Part shown: in pieces, positions 47,720 through 56,943 of the stretch
Position numbering within the stretch: the first letter of the stretch is position 1
Layout of the letters: every line of letters starts with the position of its first letter
Assembly (NCBI GenBank): GCA_963841845.1
Contig: CAWJEG010000007.1
Coordinates: 124,001 to 188,000, forward strand
DNA length: 64,000 bases
Direction: 5' to 3'
From: CAVVGZ01 sp963841845
GTDB lineage: Bacteria > Chloroflexota > Anaerolineae > Anaerolineales > Anaerolineaceae
Position numbers and translations under genes: made by a program
The notes under the pieces: generated by a model
Database searches by the model: none
The model's input: the letters and a program-made list of their open reading frames with translations, nothing else
What the model was told of the DNA's origin: nothing

Positions 47720-49111
47720 TTAATCCAGGTCTGCACTGATAATACCTTCCAGCATGGATGTTGTCATGGCTTTTGGGCGTTCCAAGGGGTAGCCAAGGGC
47801 CCGTGTCCACACACTATTGGCAGATAAACCGAGAATGCGGCTGACACCGAACATCACCGTGTAAATATCCAGTTCTTGAACCCCATAATGGTACTGCAGT
47901 GCCCCGGTGACTGCGTCTACATTTGGCCAGGGATTGCTTACCTTACCCAGCTGCTGCAAAATTCCCGGCACAACCTCATAAACAAGCTTAACCAGGCGGA
48001 TTAATTCATCATCAGGACAGTGTTTATCAGCAAACGCCACCTGCACGGTGAACCTTGGATCGGTAGTGCGCAAAACGGCATGCCCATAACCTGGAACCAC
48101 CTGGCCGGCATTAAGCCAGTCCCAGACAAATTCTTCTAACTGTTCCCTGGTTGGAAAGGAAGCAAAGTTATCCCGCAGCCGTAGCAGCCAGCGCAGGCAG
48201 CCTTGGTTGGCAAGCCCGTGCAAAGGACCAGCCAGGGCATTCATCCCGGCAGAACAGGAGTAATAAACATCTGAAAGGGTGGAACTCACCAGGTGGGTGG
48301 TATGGGCGCTGGCATTGGCTCCCTCATGATCGGAATGGATAATAAAATACAATTTGCAGAGCTCTTTATAATCCTGGTTATCACCTTTCCCGATCATATA
48401 GGCAAAATTGGATGCCCAATCCAGGTCAGGATCTGGAACGACATAATCATCCACCCGATTTTTAATATTGTAAATCGTTGCAGCAATCGTAGGCAGCTTG
48501 GCAGTCAGGTTCAGGCTGTCTTCCAGCCAGGTTTCCCAGAAGTTTTCCTTTCGAAGGCTGCCTTCCTCATACCTTTTTGCGAAAATGGATTCGTGCTGCA
48601 TGGATAGAATAGCATGGGAAAACATTGTCATCGGATGGGTATCACGCGGCAGTGCTTTGAGGGACTGCAGCATATACCCGGGAAGTTCGCTCCGGTTCCT
48701 CCATTCACATTCCACCTGCAGGGCTTCCTCCAGGGTGGGTATTTCCGAGGTCAGGAGTAAATAATATAATCCACCAACCAGGGGGTATTCCTCCCCTTCC
48801 AACCTGGGAAGTGCATGGATCACTTCCTGGATGGTATATCCGCGCAGGCGGATACCCTCTTTCTGGTCGATATAGGAAATATCAGACACGAGGGTCTTAA
48901 CACCTCGGTTGCCACCGTATAGATGGGCAACGGTTACTTCGTCAATTTTTACCGATCCATAATTGGTCACCAAGTTCCTTACACGCTGGCGCATAGGAGG
49001 GATTTTCTCAGCCAACTTTGCATGTAGAACTGAGCTGAGTTTCCCCCGGCTGTCTGGCAGACAGTCACAAATATTATTAAAATGAGCAGCTGTGCTTTTA
49101 TTCATGATCAA
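47720..49111 (-). CDS. gltA: Citrate synthase, eukaryote-like (type I long) form
   Basis: Condenses acetyl-CoA and oxaloacetate. About 463 residues. Catalytic residues: His in IHSDHEGANASAHT, His in VVPGYGHAVLRTTDPRF, Asp in NVDAVTGALQYHYG. The patterns SDHEGxNxSAHT and PGYGHAVLRxTDPR are those of the mitochondrial-type enzyme rather than E. coli-type GltA. The start is probably TTG 49111, since GGAGG is seven bases before it and thirteen before the ATG at 49105. It lies 60 bases downstream of an IclR regulator, with icd and acnA divergent on the other side. Confidence 0.92.
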   Translation of the reverse strand: MIMNKSTAAHFNNICDCLPDSRGKLSSVLHAKLAEKIPPMRQRVRNLVTNYGSVKIDEVTVAHLYGGNRGVKTLVSDISYIDQKEGIRLRGYTIQEVIHALPRLEGEEYPLVGGLYYLLLTSEIPTLEEALQVECEWRNRSELPGYMLQSLKALPRDTHPMTMFSHAILSMQHESIFAKRYEEGSLRKENFWETWLEDSLNLTAKLPTIAATIYNIKNRVDDYVVPDPDLDWASNFAYMIGKGDNQDYKELCKLYFIIHSDHEGANASAHTTHLVSSTLSDVYYSCSAGMNALAGPLHGLANQGCLRWLLRLRDNFASFPTREQLEEFVWDWLNAGQVVPGYGHAVLRTTDPRFTVQVAFADKHCPDDELIRLVKLVYEVVPGILQQLGKVSNPWPNVDAVTGALQYHYGVQELDIYTVMFGVSRILGLSANSVWTRALGYPLERPKAMTTSMLEGIISADLD

Positions 49112-49172
49112 TCCCGGTCCTCCTGATAAATTGATAGTTCAAACAAACAGGTACGGATAAAGTGAAGCCGCA

Positions 49173-49940
49173 TTAATAATTACGATAACCCATCTCCTGG
49201 GATACGATTGACGCCACATTGGTCACTTCAGGAATATACCGGGAAATTTTCTCGCTGGAAAACCTTTGGGTAGGTCCGGAAATCGCCAGGGCAGCGGTCA
49301 CCTCACCATTTTGATCAAATATCGGAGCAGCGATCCCGGAGGCTTCAGCAAGCCACTCTCCGTGGCTTATACCATAACCTTGTGCTTTGATCTTAACCAG
49401 TTCTTTTTCCAGCTTTTCCCGGTTTGTAATGGTCTTTTCGGTGAGCGGTTCCCAGGTAGTATGGTCGAGGATTTCTTTACAACGTTGCGGATTGAGAAAT
49501 GCCAGAAAGACCTTACCCGCAGAACCGGCATATAGCGGCAGTCTTCTGCCTATTCGTGCGACTATGCGCACACTGTGGGTGCTCTCCATCCGCTCCACGC
49601 AAACGCGCACATCCCCTTCCAGAACGTACAGGCTGATTGTCTCTTGCGTGGAATGATGCAGCTGTTCCATGTGAGGGAGAGCCATGTGGCGCACATCTAA
49701 ACCGGAAGAATACACCCCTGCCCACGAAAGAACTTTCCCGCCAAGCGAGTATGATTTGGTGATCGGATTTTGGTTGAGAACACCGGCGCTTTTTAAAGCT
49801 GCCAGGAGCCTGCCTGTCGTGCTGGAGGGTGTATGGATCAGGCGTGCAGTCTCGCGGACTCCCATCTCCGGACGTTCTAATGTAAAACAATCCAGGATGG
49901 CAAATGCCCGCTGCACAGTTTGCAAATTTTCCGTCTTCAT
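49173..49940 (-). CDS. IclR-family transcriptional regulator (TCA block)
   Basis: About 255 residues; ATG 49940. Winged helix (VQRAFAILDCFTLERPEMGVRETARLIHTPSSTTGRLLAALKSAGVL) and an IclR effector domain (RLPLYAGSAGKVFLAFL, KAQGYGISHGEWLAEASGIAAPIFDQ). Located between citrate synthase and icd-acnA, it is the obvious candidate for their control. A dyad downstream of its own promoter supports autoregulation. Confidence 0.9.
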   Translation of the reverse strand: MKTENLQTVQRAFAILDCFTLERPEMGVRETARLIHTPSSTTGRLLAALKSAGVLNQNPITKSYSLGGKVLSWAGVYSSGLDVRHMALPHMEQLHHSTQETISLYVLEGDVRVCVERMESTHSVRIVARIGRRLPLYAGSAGKVFLAFLNPQRCKEILDHTTWEPLTEKTITNREKLEKELVKIKAQGYGISHGEWLAEASGIAAPIFDQNGEVTAALAISGPTQRFSSEKISRYIPEVTNVASIVSQEMGYRNY

Positions 49941-49954
49941 AATCAAGTTATTGT

Positions 49955-49979
49955 GTCCCTATTAGCGGGACGGTGTCCC
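49955..49979. promoter_or_regulatory. Operator of the TCA IclR regulator
   Basis: Three alternating half-sites GTCCC (49955-49959), GGGAC (49967-49971) and GTCCC (49975-49979), forming two overlapping palindromes (GTCCC-N7-GGGAC and GGGAC-N3-GTCCC). It lies in the 5' leader of the iclR gene, between the promoter at 49997-50025 and the start codon. Confidence 0.55.
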
Positions 49980-49996
49980 ATTTTTGAATGGTTTGG

Positions 49997-50025
49997 ATTA
50001 TAATATCCATTCCATTTCATGTCAA
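49997..50025 (-). promoter_or_regulatory. Promoter of the TCA iclR gene
   Basis: Minus strand TTGACA (50020-50025), 17-base spacer, TATAAT (49997-50002): full consensus. Confidence 0.75.
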
Positions 50026-50088
50026 GCGGGTGACTGCTAATGATCCCCGGCTGCATGGATAATTTTCATAAACAAGGATGGCAGAAAC

Positions 50089-51393
50089 ATGTTACAACCC
50101 ATTTACCAAATACCTTCCGGGGGGGAGAAAATCACCAACCGGCTTGGGAAATTGATTGTCCCGGATTGCCCCATCATTCCATTTATTGAAGGAGATGGCA
50201 CCGGCCCGGATATCTGGCATGCCTCTCAACGGGTGTTTGATGCCGCAGTCGCAAAAGCCTACCACGGTAAACGCCGGATTATCTGGATGGAAGTATATGC
50301 AGGCGAAAAATCATTTGAAAAATATCAAACCTGGCTACCCGATGCCACAATCCAGGCTTTTCGGGAATTATTGGTTGGCATTAAAGGGCCATTAACAACT
50401 CCGATTGGCGGCGGTTTCCGTTCCTTAAATGTCGCCCTGCGAATCTTACTCGATCTATATGTTTGTCAAAGACCCGTACGCTGGTTTGAAGGTCTCCCCT
50501 CACCGGTTAAGCACCCGGAAGACATGGATATGGTTGTTTTCCGGGAAAATACAGAAGATATCTATACCGGGATTGAATTTGAACTAGGCACCCCCGATAA
50601 TCAACGTTTTTTAGATTTGCTGAAATCCCATTTCCCGGGTGAATTCAAAAAAATCCGTTTCCCTGATACTGCAGCATTTGGCATCAAACCAATATCTTCA
50701 GAAGGCAGCACCCGCCTGATTCGGTCCGCCATAAAATGGGCATTGGATAACCATCGCAAGAGTGTCACGATCGTGCACAAAGGCAATATTCAGAAATATA
50801 CCGAAGGTGCATTCCGTAAATGGGGATATGAACTGGCTGGCCAGGAATTTGCAGATAAGGTTTATACCTGGACACAGTGGGAGCAAACCAGGGCCAGTCA
50901 GGGAGAGGCAGCTGCCAATGCGGAGCAGGAAAAGTCCCTTGCTGAGGGCAGACTGCTTATCAAGGATGTTATTGCAGATGTTGTTTTCCAGCAAACCCTC
51001 ACGCGGCCAAGGGAGTTCGATGTCCTTGCCACCACCAACCTCAATGGTGATTACTTATCCGATGCACTGGCAGCCCAGGTTGGTGGTATAGGAATTGCTC
51101 CAGGCGGGAATATCAACTATGAAACCGGGCATGCAATTTTTGAAGCCACCCATGGAACCGCCCCCAAATATGCCAACCAGGATAAGGTAAATCCGGGATC
51201 AGTAATTCTCTCAGGAGAAATGATGCTGCACTATATGGGTTGGCATGAAGCTGCCGACCTTATTATCAAAGGCATGAATGGTGCAATTCAGAGCAAAAAT
51301 GTGACCTATGATTTTTACCGGCTCATGGACAATGCGACACTTCTAAAAACCTCGCAATTTGGGGACTCTGTAATCCGCCACATGGATTTATAA
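50089..51393 (+). CDS. icd: NADP-dependent isocitrate dehydrogenase (E. coli Icd type)
   Basis: 434 residues. Isocitrate-binding Ser/Arg region TTPIGGGFRSLNVALRILLD, RENTEDIYTGIE, the catalytic Lys/Tyr region and Asp residues in NLNGDYLSDALAAQVGG. NADP preference is indicated by the Lys-Tyr pair in HGTAPKYANQD and the Tyr/Arg in VTYDFYRLMD. It is followed 22 bases later by acnA, so the pair converts citrate to 2-oxoglutarate and supplies glutamate carbon and NADPH. Confidence 0.93.
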   Translation: MLQPIYQIPSGGEKITNRLGKLIVPDCPIIPFIEGDGTGPDIWHASQRVFDAAVAKAYHGKRRIIWMEVYAGEKSFEKYQTWLPDATIQAFRELLVGIKGPLTTPIGGGFRSLNVALRILLDLYVCQRPVRWFEGLPSPVKHPEDMDMVVFRENTEDIYTGIEFELGTPDNQRFLDLLKSHFPGEFKKIRFPDTAAFGIKPISSEGSTRLIRSAIKWALDNHRKSVTIVHKGNIQKYTEGAFRKWGYELAGQEFADKVYTWTQWEQTRASQGEAAANAEQEKSLAEGRLLIKDVIADVVFQQTLTRPREFDVLATTNLNGDYLSDALAAQVGGIGIAPGGNINYETGHAIFEATHGTAPKYANQDKVNPGSVILSGEMMLHYMGWHEAADLIIKGMNGAIQSKNVTYDFYRLMDNATLLKTSQFGDSVIRHMDL

Positions 51394-51415
51394 ACAATCT
51401 TTAAGAGGGACAACC

Positions 51416-54121
51416 ATGTCAATCACCAGCAACAATTTCATTTCCATTCTATCCACCAGCCATGGAAATTTTTCCATTTACCGCATAGATACAGCTGAAC
51501 AGCAAGGCTTTGGCAGGATTGAACGGCTGCCCTATACAATTCGCATTTTATTGGAGGGTGCAATAAGGAACCTCGATCGAAAAGAGGTCAGTTTCCAGCA
51601 AGTCATTGATCTGGCTTCCTGGCAGCCGCAGCCCGGCTCCGGAAAACCGGTGCCATTTTTTCCGGGTAGGGTAGTGATGCAGGATTTGAGTGGAGTCCCC
51701 GTCATTATCGACCTTGCTGCTATGCGCGCAGCCATGCTTGACCTCGGAGGTGATCCTCACCTTGTCCAGCCGGTTATCCCGGTGGAAGTAATCATTGATC
51801 ACTCCATCCAGGTTGACTATTACGGTACGCCGGATGCATTTAAGCAAAATGTGGCACTGGAATTTGAACGCAATAAAGAACGTTATAAACTCCTGCGTTG
51901 GGCTCAGCAGGCATTTGATAACCTGAGGGTAATTCCACCTGCCTCTGGGATCATCCACCAAATAAACCTGGAATATCTGACCAATGTTGTCCTTGTCAAG
52001 GATAGCGCTTTGGGACCGATTGCTTATCCCGATACCCTCGTAGGTACCGATTCCCACACCACCATGATCAACGGCCTTGGAGTGGCAGGTTGGGGTGTAG
52101 GCGGTATCGAGGCTGTATCTGCAATGCTTGGTCAGCCGATCGAGATTCTGCTCCCTGAAGTCATCGGGGTAAAACTCAGCGGGGAACTTCCCGAAGGAAC
52201 GACCCCAACCGACCTTACCCTTACCCTGACCCAGTTGTTAAGGAAGAAGGGTGTGGTCAATAAATTTGTGGAATTCTTCGGTCCCGGACTGCAGCACCTC
52301 ACCCTGGCTGACCGGGCAATGGTTGCCAATATGGCACCTGAATCCGGAGCAACTGTCCTCTTTTTCCCGGTTGATAACCAAACCTTGGATTACCTTAAAC
52401 TGACTGGGAAATCTGCTTCCCAAATTGACCTGGTGGAAAGATATTCCAAAGAACAGCATCTGTTCCATGATTATAATGACAGCCGGCCGGATTACAGCGA
52501 AATATTGGAAATGGATTTGAATTCAATTGAGCCCAGCCTGGCCGGACCCAAGCGTCCCCAGGACCGGGTACCGCTCTCCGCTATGAAAGCTTCCTTCCGC
52601 AGGGCTTTAACCCAGCCAAAAGCAGAACGCGGCTTCGCCGTGGATCTGGTCAATATTGAAAAGGACACCGCCCCAGGCAGCCATAAACATCGTTTAACCC
52701 ACGGATCAGTTGTGCTGGCTGCCATAACCTCCTGTACCAATACCTCCAACCCTTTCGTGATGATTGGCGCAGGGCTTCTGGCAAGAAACGCTGTTGCGCT
52801 CGGATTGCACCCTAAATCTCATGTAAAAACCAGTCTGGCTCCCGGATCCCTTGTGGTCACCGAGTATTTAAGCAAGTCCGGATTACTTGAACCGTTGGCA
52901 GCATTAGGCTTCAACCTGGTTGGGTATGGCTGTACAACTTGCATCGGCAATACCGGCCCTTTACCAGAGGCGATAGTCAGAGAAATCCAGGAGAATCACC
53001 TGGTAACGGCTGCTGTCCTCTCCGGTAACCGTAACTTCGAGGGGCGGATCAGCCCTCACACCCAGGCAAACTACCTGGCATCTCCCCCGCTGGTTGTTGC
53101 CTATGCACTGGCCGGGACAGTTGATATCGATCTAACCAGTGAACCACTCGGCATCGCACAAAACGGCCAGCCGGTTTTCTTGAAGCAGATTTGGCCATCC
53201 TCTTCCGAAATATTTGCCACAATTACCCGGACCATAGATTCATCCTTGTTTACCAAAAGCTACCAGGATATTTTCCACGGGAGCAGTGAATGGGAGAGCC
53301 TTGAAGCAGGCAGCGGCATGCTCTACCAGTGGGATACGGATTCAACCTATTTGCAGCAGCCACCATTCTTTACAGGAATGTCCACCCATCCAACCGGAAA
53401 CGCAGATATTTTAAACGCCCGGGTGCTTGCCTACCTGGGGGATTCGATAACCACCGATCATATTTCACCGGCAGGTGCTATTCCAGTACAAAGTCCTGCC
53501 GGCCGGTACCTCATCCAAAAAGGGGTTGGTGTACAGGATTTTAATTCCTATGGATCACGGAGGGGTAACGACAGGGTGATGGTACGCGGGACATTTGCCA
53601 ATATCAGGCTAAAGAACCAGATTGTGCCCGATATTGAAGGAGGCTTCACCAGGCACTTTCCAAGTGGAGAACGAATGTCCATTTTTGACGCCGCCATGCA
53701 ATACAAGCAGGAAGGCACACCCCTGATTATCCTTGCCGGCAAAGATTATGGGGCTGGGTCCAGCCGGGATTGGGCTGCCAAGGGATCCGCTCTTCTGGGT
53801 GTAAAAGCAGTCCTTGCCATCTCTTATGAACGTATCCACCGCTCCAACCTGCTTGGAATGGGAGTCATTCCTCTTGAATTCTTGCCGGGAGAAAGCGCAG
53901 CAACTTTTCACTTGAATGGTGAAGAGATTTTCCATATCAGCGGTATTAAGGATATAAAGGAGCCGCTCACTCATCTAACTGTAAAAGCCATCAGTCTGGA
54001 CGGCAGCGAGAAATCATTTACCGTGATTGCCAGGTTGGATACCAACACCGAGGTTGATTATTTTCAAAATGGCGGAATATTGCAGACCATTCTTTATCAA
54101 TGGCTGCAGGCAGGAGATTGA
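51416..54121 (+). CDS. acnA: Aconitate hydratase A
   Basis: 901 residues, AcnA/IRP type. [4Fe-4S] ligands: Cys in AITSCTNTSNP (about residue 439) and the pair in GYGCTTCIGNTGPL (about 505 and 508). Substrate-binding motifs are VGTDSHTTMINGLGV, SGNRNFEGRISPHTQANYLASPPLVVAYALAG and, in the swivel domain, GKDYGAGSSRDWAAKG. It is the last gene of icd-acnA; I see no clear terminator behind it. Confidence 0.94.
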   Translation: MSITSNNFISILSTSHGNFSIYRIDTAEQQGFGRIERLPYTIRILLEGAIRNLDRKEVSFQQVIDLASWQPQPGSGKPVPFFPGRVVMQDLSGVPVIIDLAAMRAAMLDLGGDPHLVQPVIPVEVIIDHSIQVDYYGTPDAFKQNVALEFERNKERYKLLRWAQQAFDNLRVIPPASGIIHQINLEYLTNVVLVKDSALGPIAYPDTLVGTDSHTTMINGLGVAGWGVGGIEAVSAMLGQPIEILLPEVIGVKLSGELPEGTTPTDLTLTLTQLLRKKGVVNKFVEFFGPGLQHLTLADRAMVANMAPESGATVLFFPVDNQTLDYLKLTGKSASQIDLVERYSKEQHLFHDYNDSRPDYSEILEMDLNSIEPSLAGPKRPQDRVPLSAMKASFRRALTQPKAERGFAVDLVNIEKDTAPGSHKHRLTHGSVVLAAITSCTNTSNPFVMIGAGLLARNAVALGLHPKSHVKTSLAPGSLVVTEYLSKSGLLEPLAALGFNLVGYGCTTCIGNTGPLPEAIVREIQENHLVTAAVLSGNRNFEGRISPHTQANYLASPPLVVAYALAGTVDIDLTSEPLGIAQNGQPVFLKQIWPSSSEIFATITRTIDSSLFTKSYQDIFHGSSEWESLEAGSGMLYQWDTDSTYLQQPPFFTGMSTHPTGNADILNARVLAYLGDSITTDHISPAGAIPVQSPAGRYLIQKGVGVQDFNSYGSRRGNDRVMVRGTFANIRLKNQIVPDIEGGFTRHFPSGERMSIFDAAMQYKQEGTPLIILAGKDYGAGSSRDWAAKGSALLGVKAVLAISYERIHRSNLLGMGVIPLEFLPGESAATFHLNGEEIFHISGIKDIKEPLTHLTVKAISLDGSEKSFTVIARLDTNTEVDYFQNGGILQTILYQWLQAGD

Positions 54122-54245
54122 ATAATTTCGCCAGAAGACGAGGGTATGGTAATGAGATTAAATTGTTCCGTACTCGGTTAATTTTATTAAAGGCTTTTTT
54201 GGATAAGCAAAAATCCCGGGTATTCGGAGAGATAACTGGGGAACC

Positions 54246-54611
54246 CTAACCGCCAATCATCTTTACCTTAAATCCTTTGCCGATTAATTCTTCACGGACT
54301 TTCTGGCGAAAATCACCTTGAATTTCCAGGGTATTTTCCTTCATTGATCCCCCGCTACCGCATTTCCTTTTTAATTCACTCGCAAGATTGTCGAGTTCCT
54401 CACCAGAAAAAGAAAATCCGGCGATCACGGTCACCTTCTTTCCATGACGTCCCTTGGTCTGTAAGGAAATTTTAAGAATACCATCCCCTTTTGGGATTTC
54501 TTTCATCTTCTTACAGACACACTGCCCAATGGGATTTTGACATACCGGGCAAATCCTCCCGCTGTCGGTGCTGTATACAGTAGGATTTACTCCCTGTGAT
54601 TTCATCTTCAT
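54246..54611 (-). CDS. SUI1/eIF1-like translation factor (YciH family)
   Basis: About 122 residues from ATG 54611 (54605 also possible). N-terminal zinc-ribbon-like Cys cluster (CPVCQNPIGQCVC) then the SUI1 domain: LKISLQTKGRHGKKVTVIAGF, LASELKRKCGSGGSMKENTLEIQGDFR and the closing LIGKGFKVKMIGG. Members bind the small ribosomal subunit and increase start-site accuracy. Divergent from the MFS gene. Confidence 0.88.
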   Translation of the reverse strand: MKMKSQGVNPTVYSTDSGRICPVCQNPIGQCVCKKMKEIPKGDGILKISLQTKGRHGKKVTVIAGFSFSGEELDNLASELKRKCGSGGSMKENTLEIQGDFRQKVREELIGKGFKVKMIGG

Positions 54612-54676
54612 AAGCCCATCTCTGCTATTTAAAAGGTGGAATAATTCCTTTAGGATATAATTCATGCACGTGCGTT

Positions 54677-55987
54677 ATGGACATTTATACCATCATCCAA
54701 AAGTTCCAGGCACCACTCAATACCGGACACAAGCCTAATTTTATCAAAAAGTTCCCCTTCTTTTATGGCTGGGTAATTTTTGCTGTCGGAACCCTGGGTC
54801 AAATAATCATTAGCCCGGGACTTACCTTTTCTGTATCCCAGTTTATTGATTATTTCATACGGGATTTGCAAATTAGCCGTTCGCTGGTAAGCACTCTTTA
54901 CACCCTGGCAACAATCATCGGTAGCTTGTCCCTGTTGGTTATGGGTAGGATGGTCGATCGTTTTGGGCCAAGGGTAATGGGTGCACTGATCAGTCTGTTC
55001 TTTGGTTTATCCTGCATCTATATGGGTACGGTCCTCAACGCCGCAATGCTTTTTTTAGGCTTTTTTGCATTGCGCATGCTGGGACAGAGCAGTCTTGGCC
55101 TGGTATGCAACACGGCAATTAATCTGTGGTGGGTTCGCAGACGTGGTACCATCCTGGGTTTATCAGGATTAATCATCGGAATCGGCAGCCTGGGTATCTT
55201 TCCAAACCTGATCCAGGCGCTGATTGCTTATAAGGATTGGCGATTTGCATATTTGATCCTGGGAGGAATAGTTCTCGTGTTCTTTCTACCAGCAGCAGCT
55301 ATATTCTTTCGTAATCGACCGGAGGATTATGGGCTGCAGCCGGATGGTATCGGCACGATCCCATCCGGTGAAAACACGATCCAGGTAAGCATACCCATCG
55401 AGGAAAATTGGACTCTTAACGAAGCTATGCGCACGCCAATCTTTTGGATCATTGCCATTTGTACAGCAACCATATCACTGGTGATAAGCGGTTTGTTCTT
55501 TCATCTGGTAAGCATATTTGAGGACCAACAACTGCCAGCCATAGTTGCGGCAAGTACATTCCTGCCGGTTGCTCTTGCCAGCGCTATTTTTAACCTTGTC
55601 AGCGGCATTCTTGTTGACCGGATATCAGTAAATTACCTGCTGGCCGTTTCGCAAGCGGCTCTGATAGCCTGCATGCTCTTTGCCCAGAATCTTTCAGGAA
55701 TCCCTATGGCTTATCTTTTCGGGACGATGATCGGGATTTGTCTTGGATTATCCAATACGATCAGCAGCGTCAGCTGGGCTAAATATTATGGCCGGGAACA
55801 CCTTGGCGCGATCACGGGTGCTTCAGCGATAATCATGGTTATTGGTTCAGCCCTGGGTCCGATGCCGCTGGGTATTGCCCGTGATCTGCTTGGCAGCTAC
55901 GACCAGGCTCTCACCTGGGCAATCAGCCTGCCATTAATCCTTATCGCCGCCAGCCTTTTTGTCCGTCCTCCCGCAAAATCAAGCTGA
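54677..55987 (+). CDS. MFS transporter (oxalate/formate antiporter-like subfamily)
   Basis: 436 residues with about 12 hydrophobic segments. MFS motif A is present as GRMVDRFGPRVMG between helices 2 and 3, and the motif NTAINLWWVRRRGTILGLSGLIIGIG is characteristic of OFA/monocarboxylate-type porters. A polar central loop after helix 6 reads RNRPEDYGLQPDG, also typical for that subfamily. The substrate is probably a mono- or dicarboxylate (inference). No ribosome site is visible before ATG 54677. Confidence 0.85.
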   Translation: MDIYTIIQKFQAPLNTGHKPNFIKKFPFFYGWVIFAVGTLGQIIISPGLTFSVSQFIDYFIRDLQISRSLVSTLYTLATIIGSLSLLVMGRMVDRFGPRVMGALISLFFGLSCIYMGTVLNAAMLFLGFFALRMLGQSSLGLVCNTAINLWWVRRRGTILGLSGLIIGIGSLGIFPNLIQALIAYKDWRFAYLILGGIVLVFFLPAAAIFFRNRPEDYGLQPDGIGTIPSGENTIQVSIPIEENWTLNEAMRTPIFWIIAICTATISLVISGLFFHLVSIFEDQQLPAIVAASTFLPVALASAIFNLVSGILVDRISVNYLLAVSQAALIACMLFAQNLSGIPMAYLFGTMIGICLGLSNTISSVSWAKYYGREHLGAITGASAIIMVIGSALGPMPLGIARDLLGSYDQALTWAISLPLILIAASLFVRPPAKSS

Positions 55988-55988
55988 T

Positions 55989-56792
55989 CTATTCGATGAT
56001 AATCCCATCCAGGTTCTCCTCCGGTGCAGGATACTCCATTTTGAGCTTCTTTAATGTATCGACCAGGATACTGGAAATTGCCAGGTTGCGATACCAGTTG
56101 CGGTTTGCCGGGATAATATACCAGGGCGCCCAGGCTTTACTCGTCTTGCTGAGAAGATCCTCATAGGCAGATGTATACTGGTCCCACAACTTCCGTTCCT
56201 TAAGGTCGTTGGCTTTAAATTTCCACCGCTTGGAGGGATCATCCAATCTCTCCTGAAGTCTCTGTTTCTGTTCTTCAAGATCGATATGGAGAAAAAACTT
56301 TAAGATTGTCGTGCCTTCTTCAGCCAACATTTTCTCAAAAGCATTAATTTGATCATAGCGTTTGCGCCAGACCTTTTCCGGGACCAATTCATGCACTCGA
56401 ACAACCAGGACATCTTCATAATGGCTGCGATTAAAAATGACTATTTCCCCTTTTGCTGGTACCTGCTTATGTACCCGCCATAGATAATCATGGCTTAATT
56501 CCTCATCTGTAGGCACTTTAAAACTGGCTACCTTGACACCTTGAGGGTTGACGCCTTCAAACACGCGGCTGATCACGCCATCTTTTCCGCTGGTATCCAT
56601 ACCCTGCAGAACGATCAGGACTTTATGTTTGTATTCAACATAAAGCAGTTCCTGGAGGGCTTCCAGTTCTTCATTCAGTTTGGTAATAATCTTGGTTGCT
56701 TCTTTCTTATCCCCGTCAAATGCGCTGGTTTCATTTGGATCCCAATCGGAGAGATTTACACTCTTTCCCGGTTTGATTTGATATCGTTCCAT
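55989..56792 (-). CDS. Polyphosphate kinase 2 family protein (PPK2)
   Basis: 267 residues; ATG 56792 with GGAGG nine bases upstream. P-loop-kinase fold: Walker A in QGMDTSGKDG, the PPK2 motif VFEGVNPQGVKVASFKVPTDEELSHDYLWR, Walker B FNRSHYEDVLVVRVH, and the lid RLDDPSKRWKFKANDLKER. One-domain PPK2 enzymes phosphorylate nucleoside mono- or diphosphates with polyphosphate; the precise class cannot be fixed by eye. Convergent with the MFS gene, one base apart. Confidence 0.9.
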   Translation of the reverse strand: MERYQIKPGKSVNLSDWDPNETSAFDGDKKEATKIITKLNEELEALQELLYVEYKHKVLIVLQGMDTSGKDGVISRVFEGVNPQGVKVASFKVPTDEELSHDYLWRVHKQVPAKGEIVIFNRSHYEDVLVVRVHELVPEKVWRKRYDQINAFEKMLAEEGTTILKFFLHIDLEEQKQRLQERLDDPSKRWKFKANDLKERKLWDQYTSAYEDLLSKTSKAWAPWYIIPANRNWYRNLAISSILVDTLKKLKMEYPAPEENLDGIIIE

Positions 56793-56943
56793 AATCTTGA
56801 CCTCCCAATCAAAATGGTGCTTAATTATTACGATTTTTCAAATTCACGGCAGAATTTGCAGTTGATGTTATTAATTATTTTATCAAAGTCTGGAGTGCTG
56901 GATTGATTATTTAGGTAGGCTGACAACAATTTTTCAAAGATCG

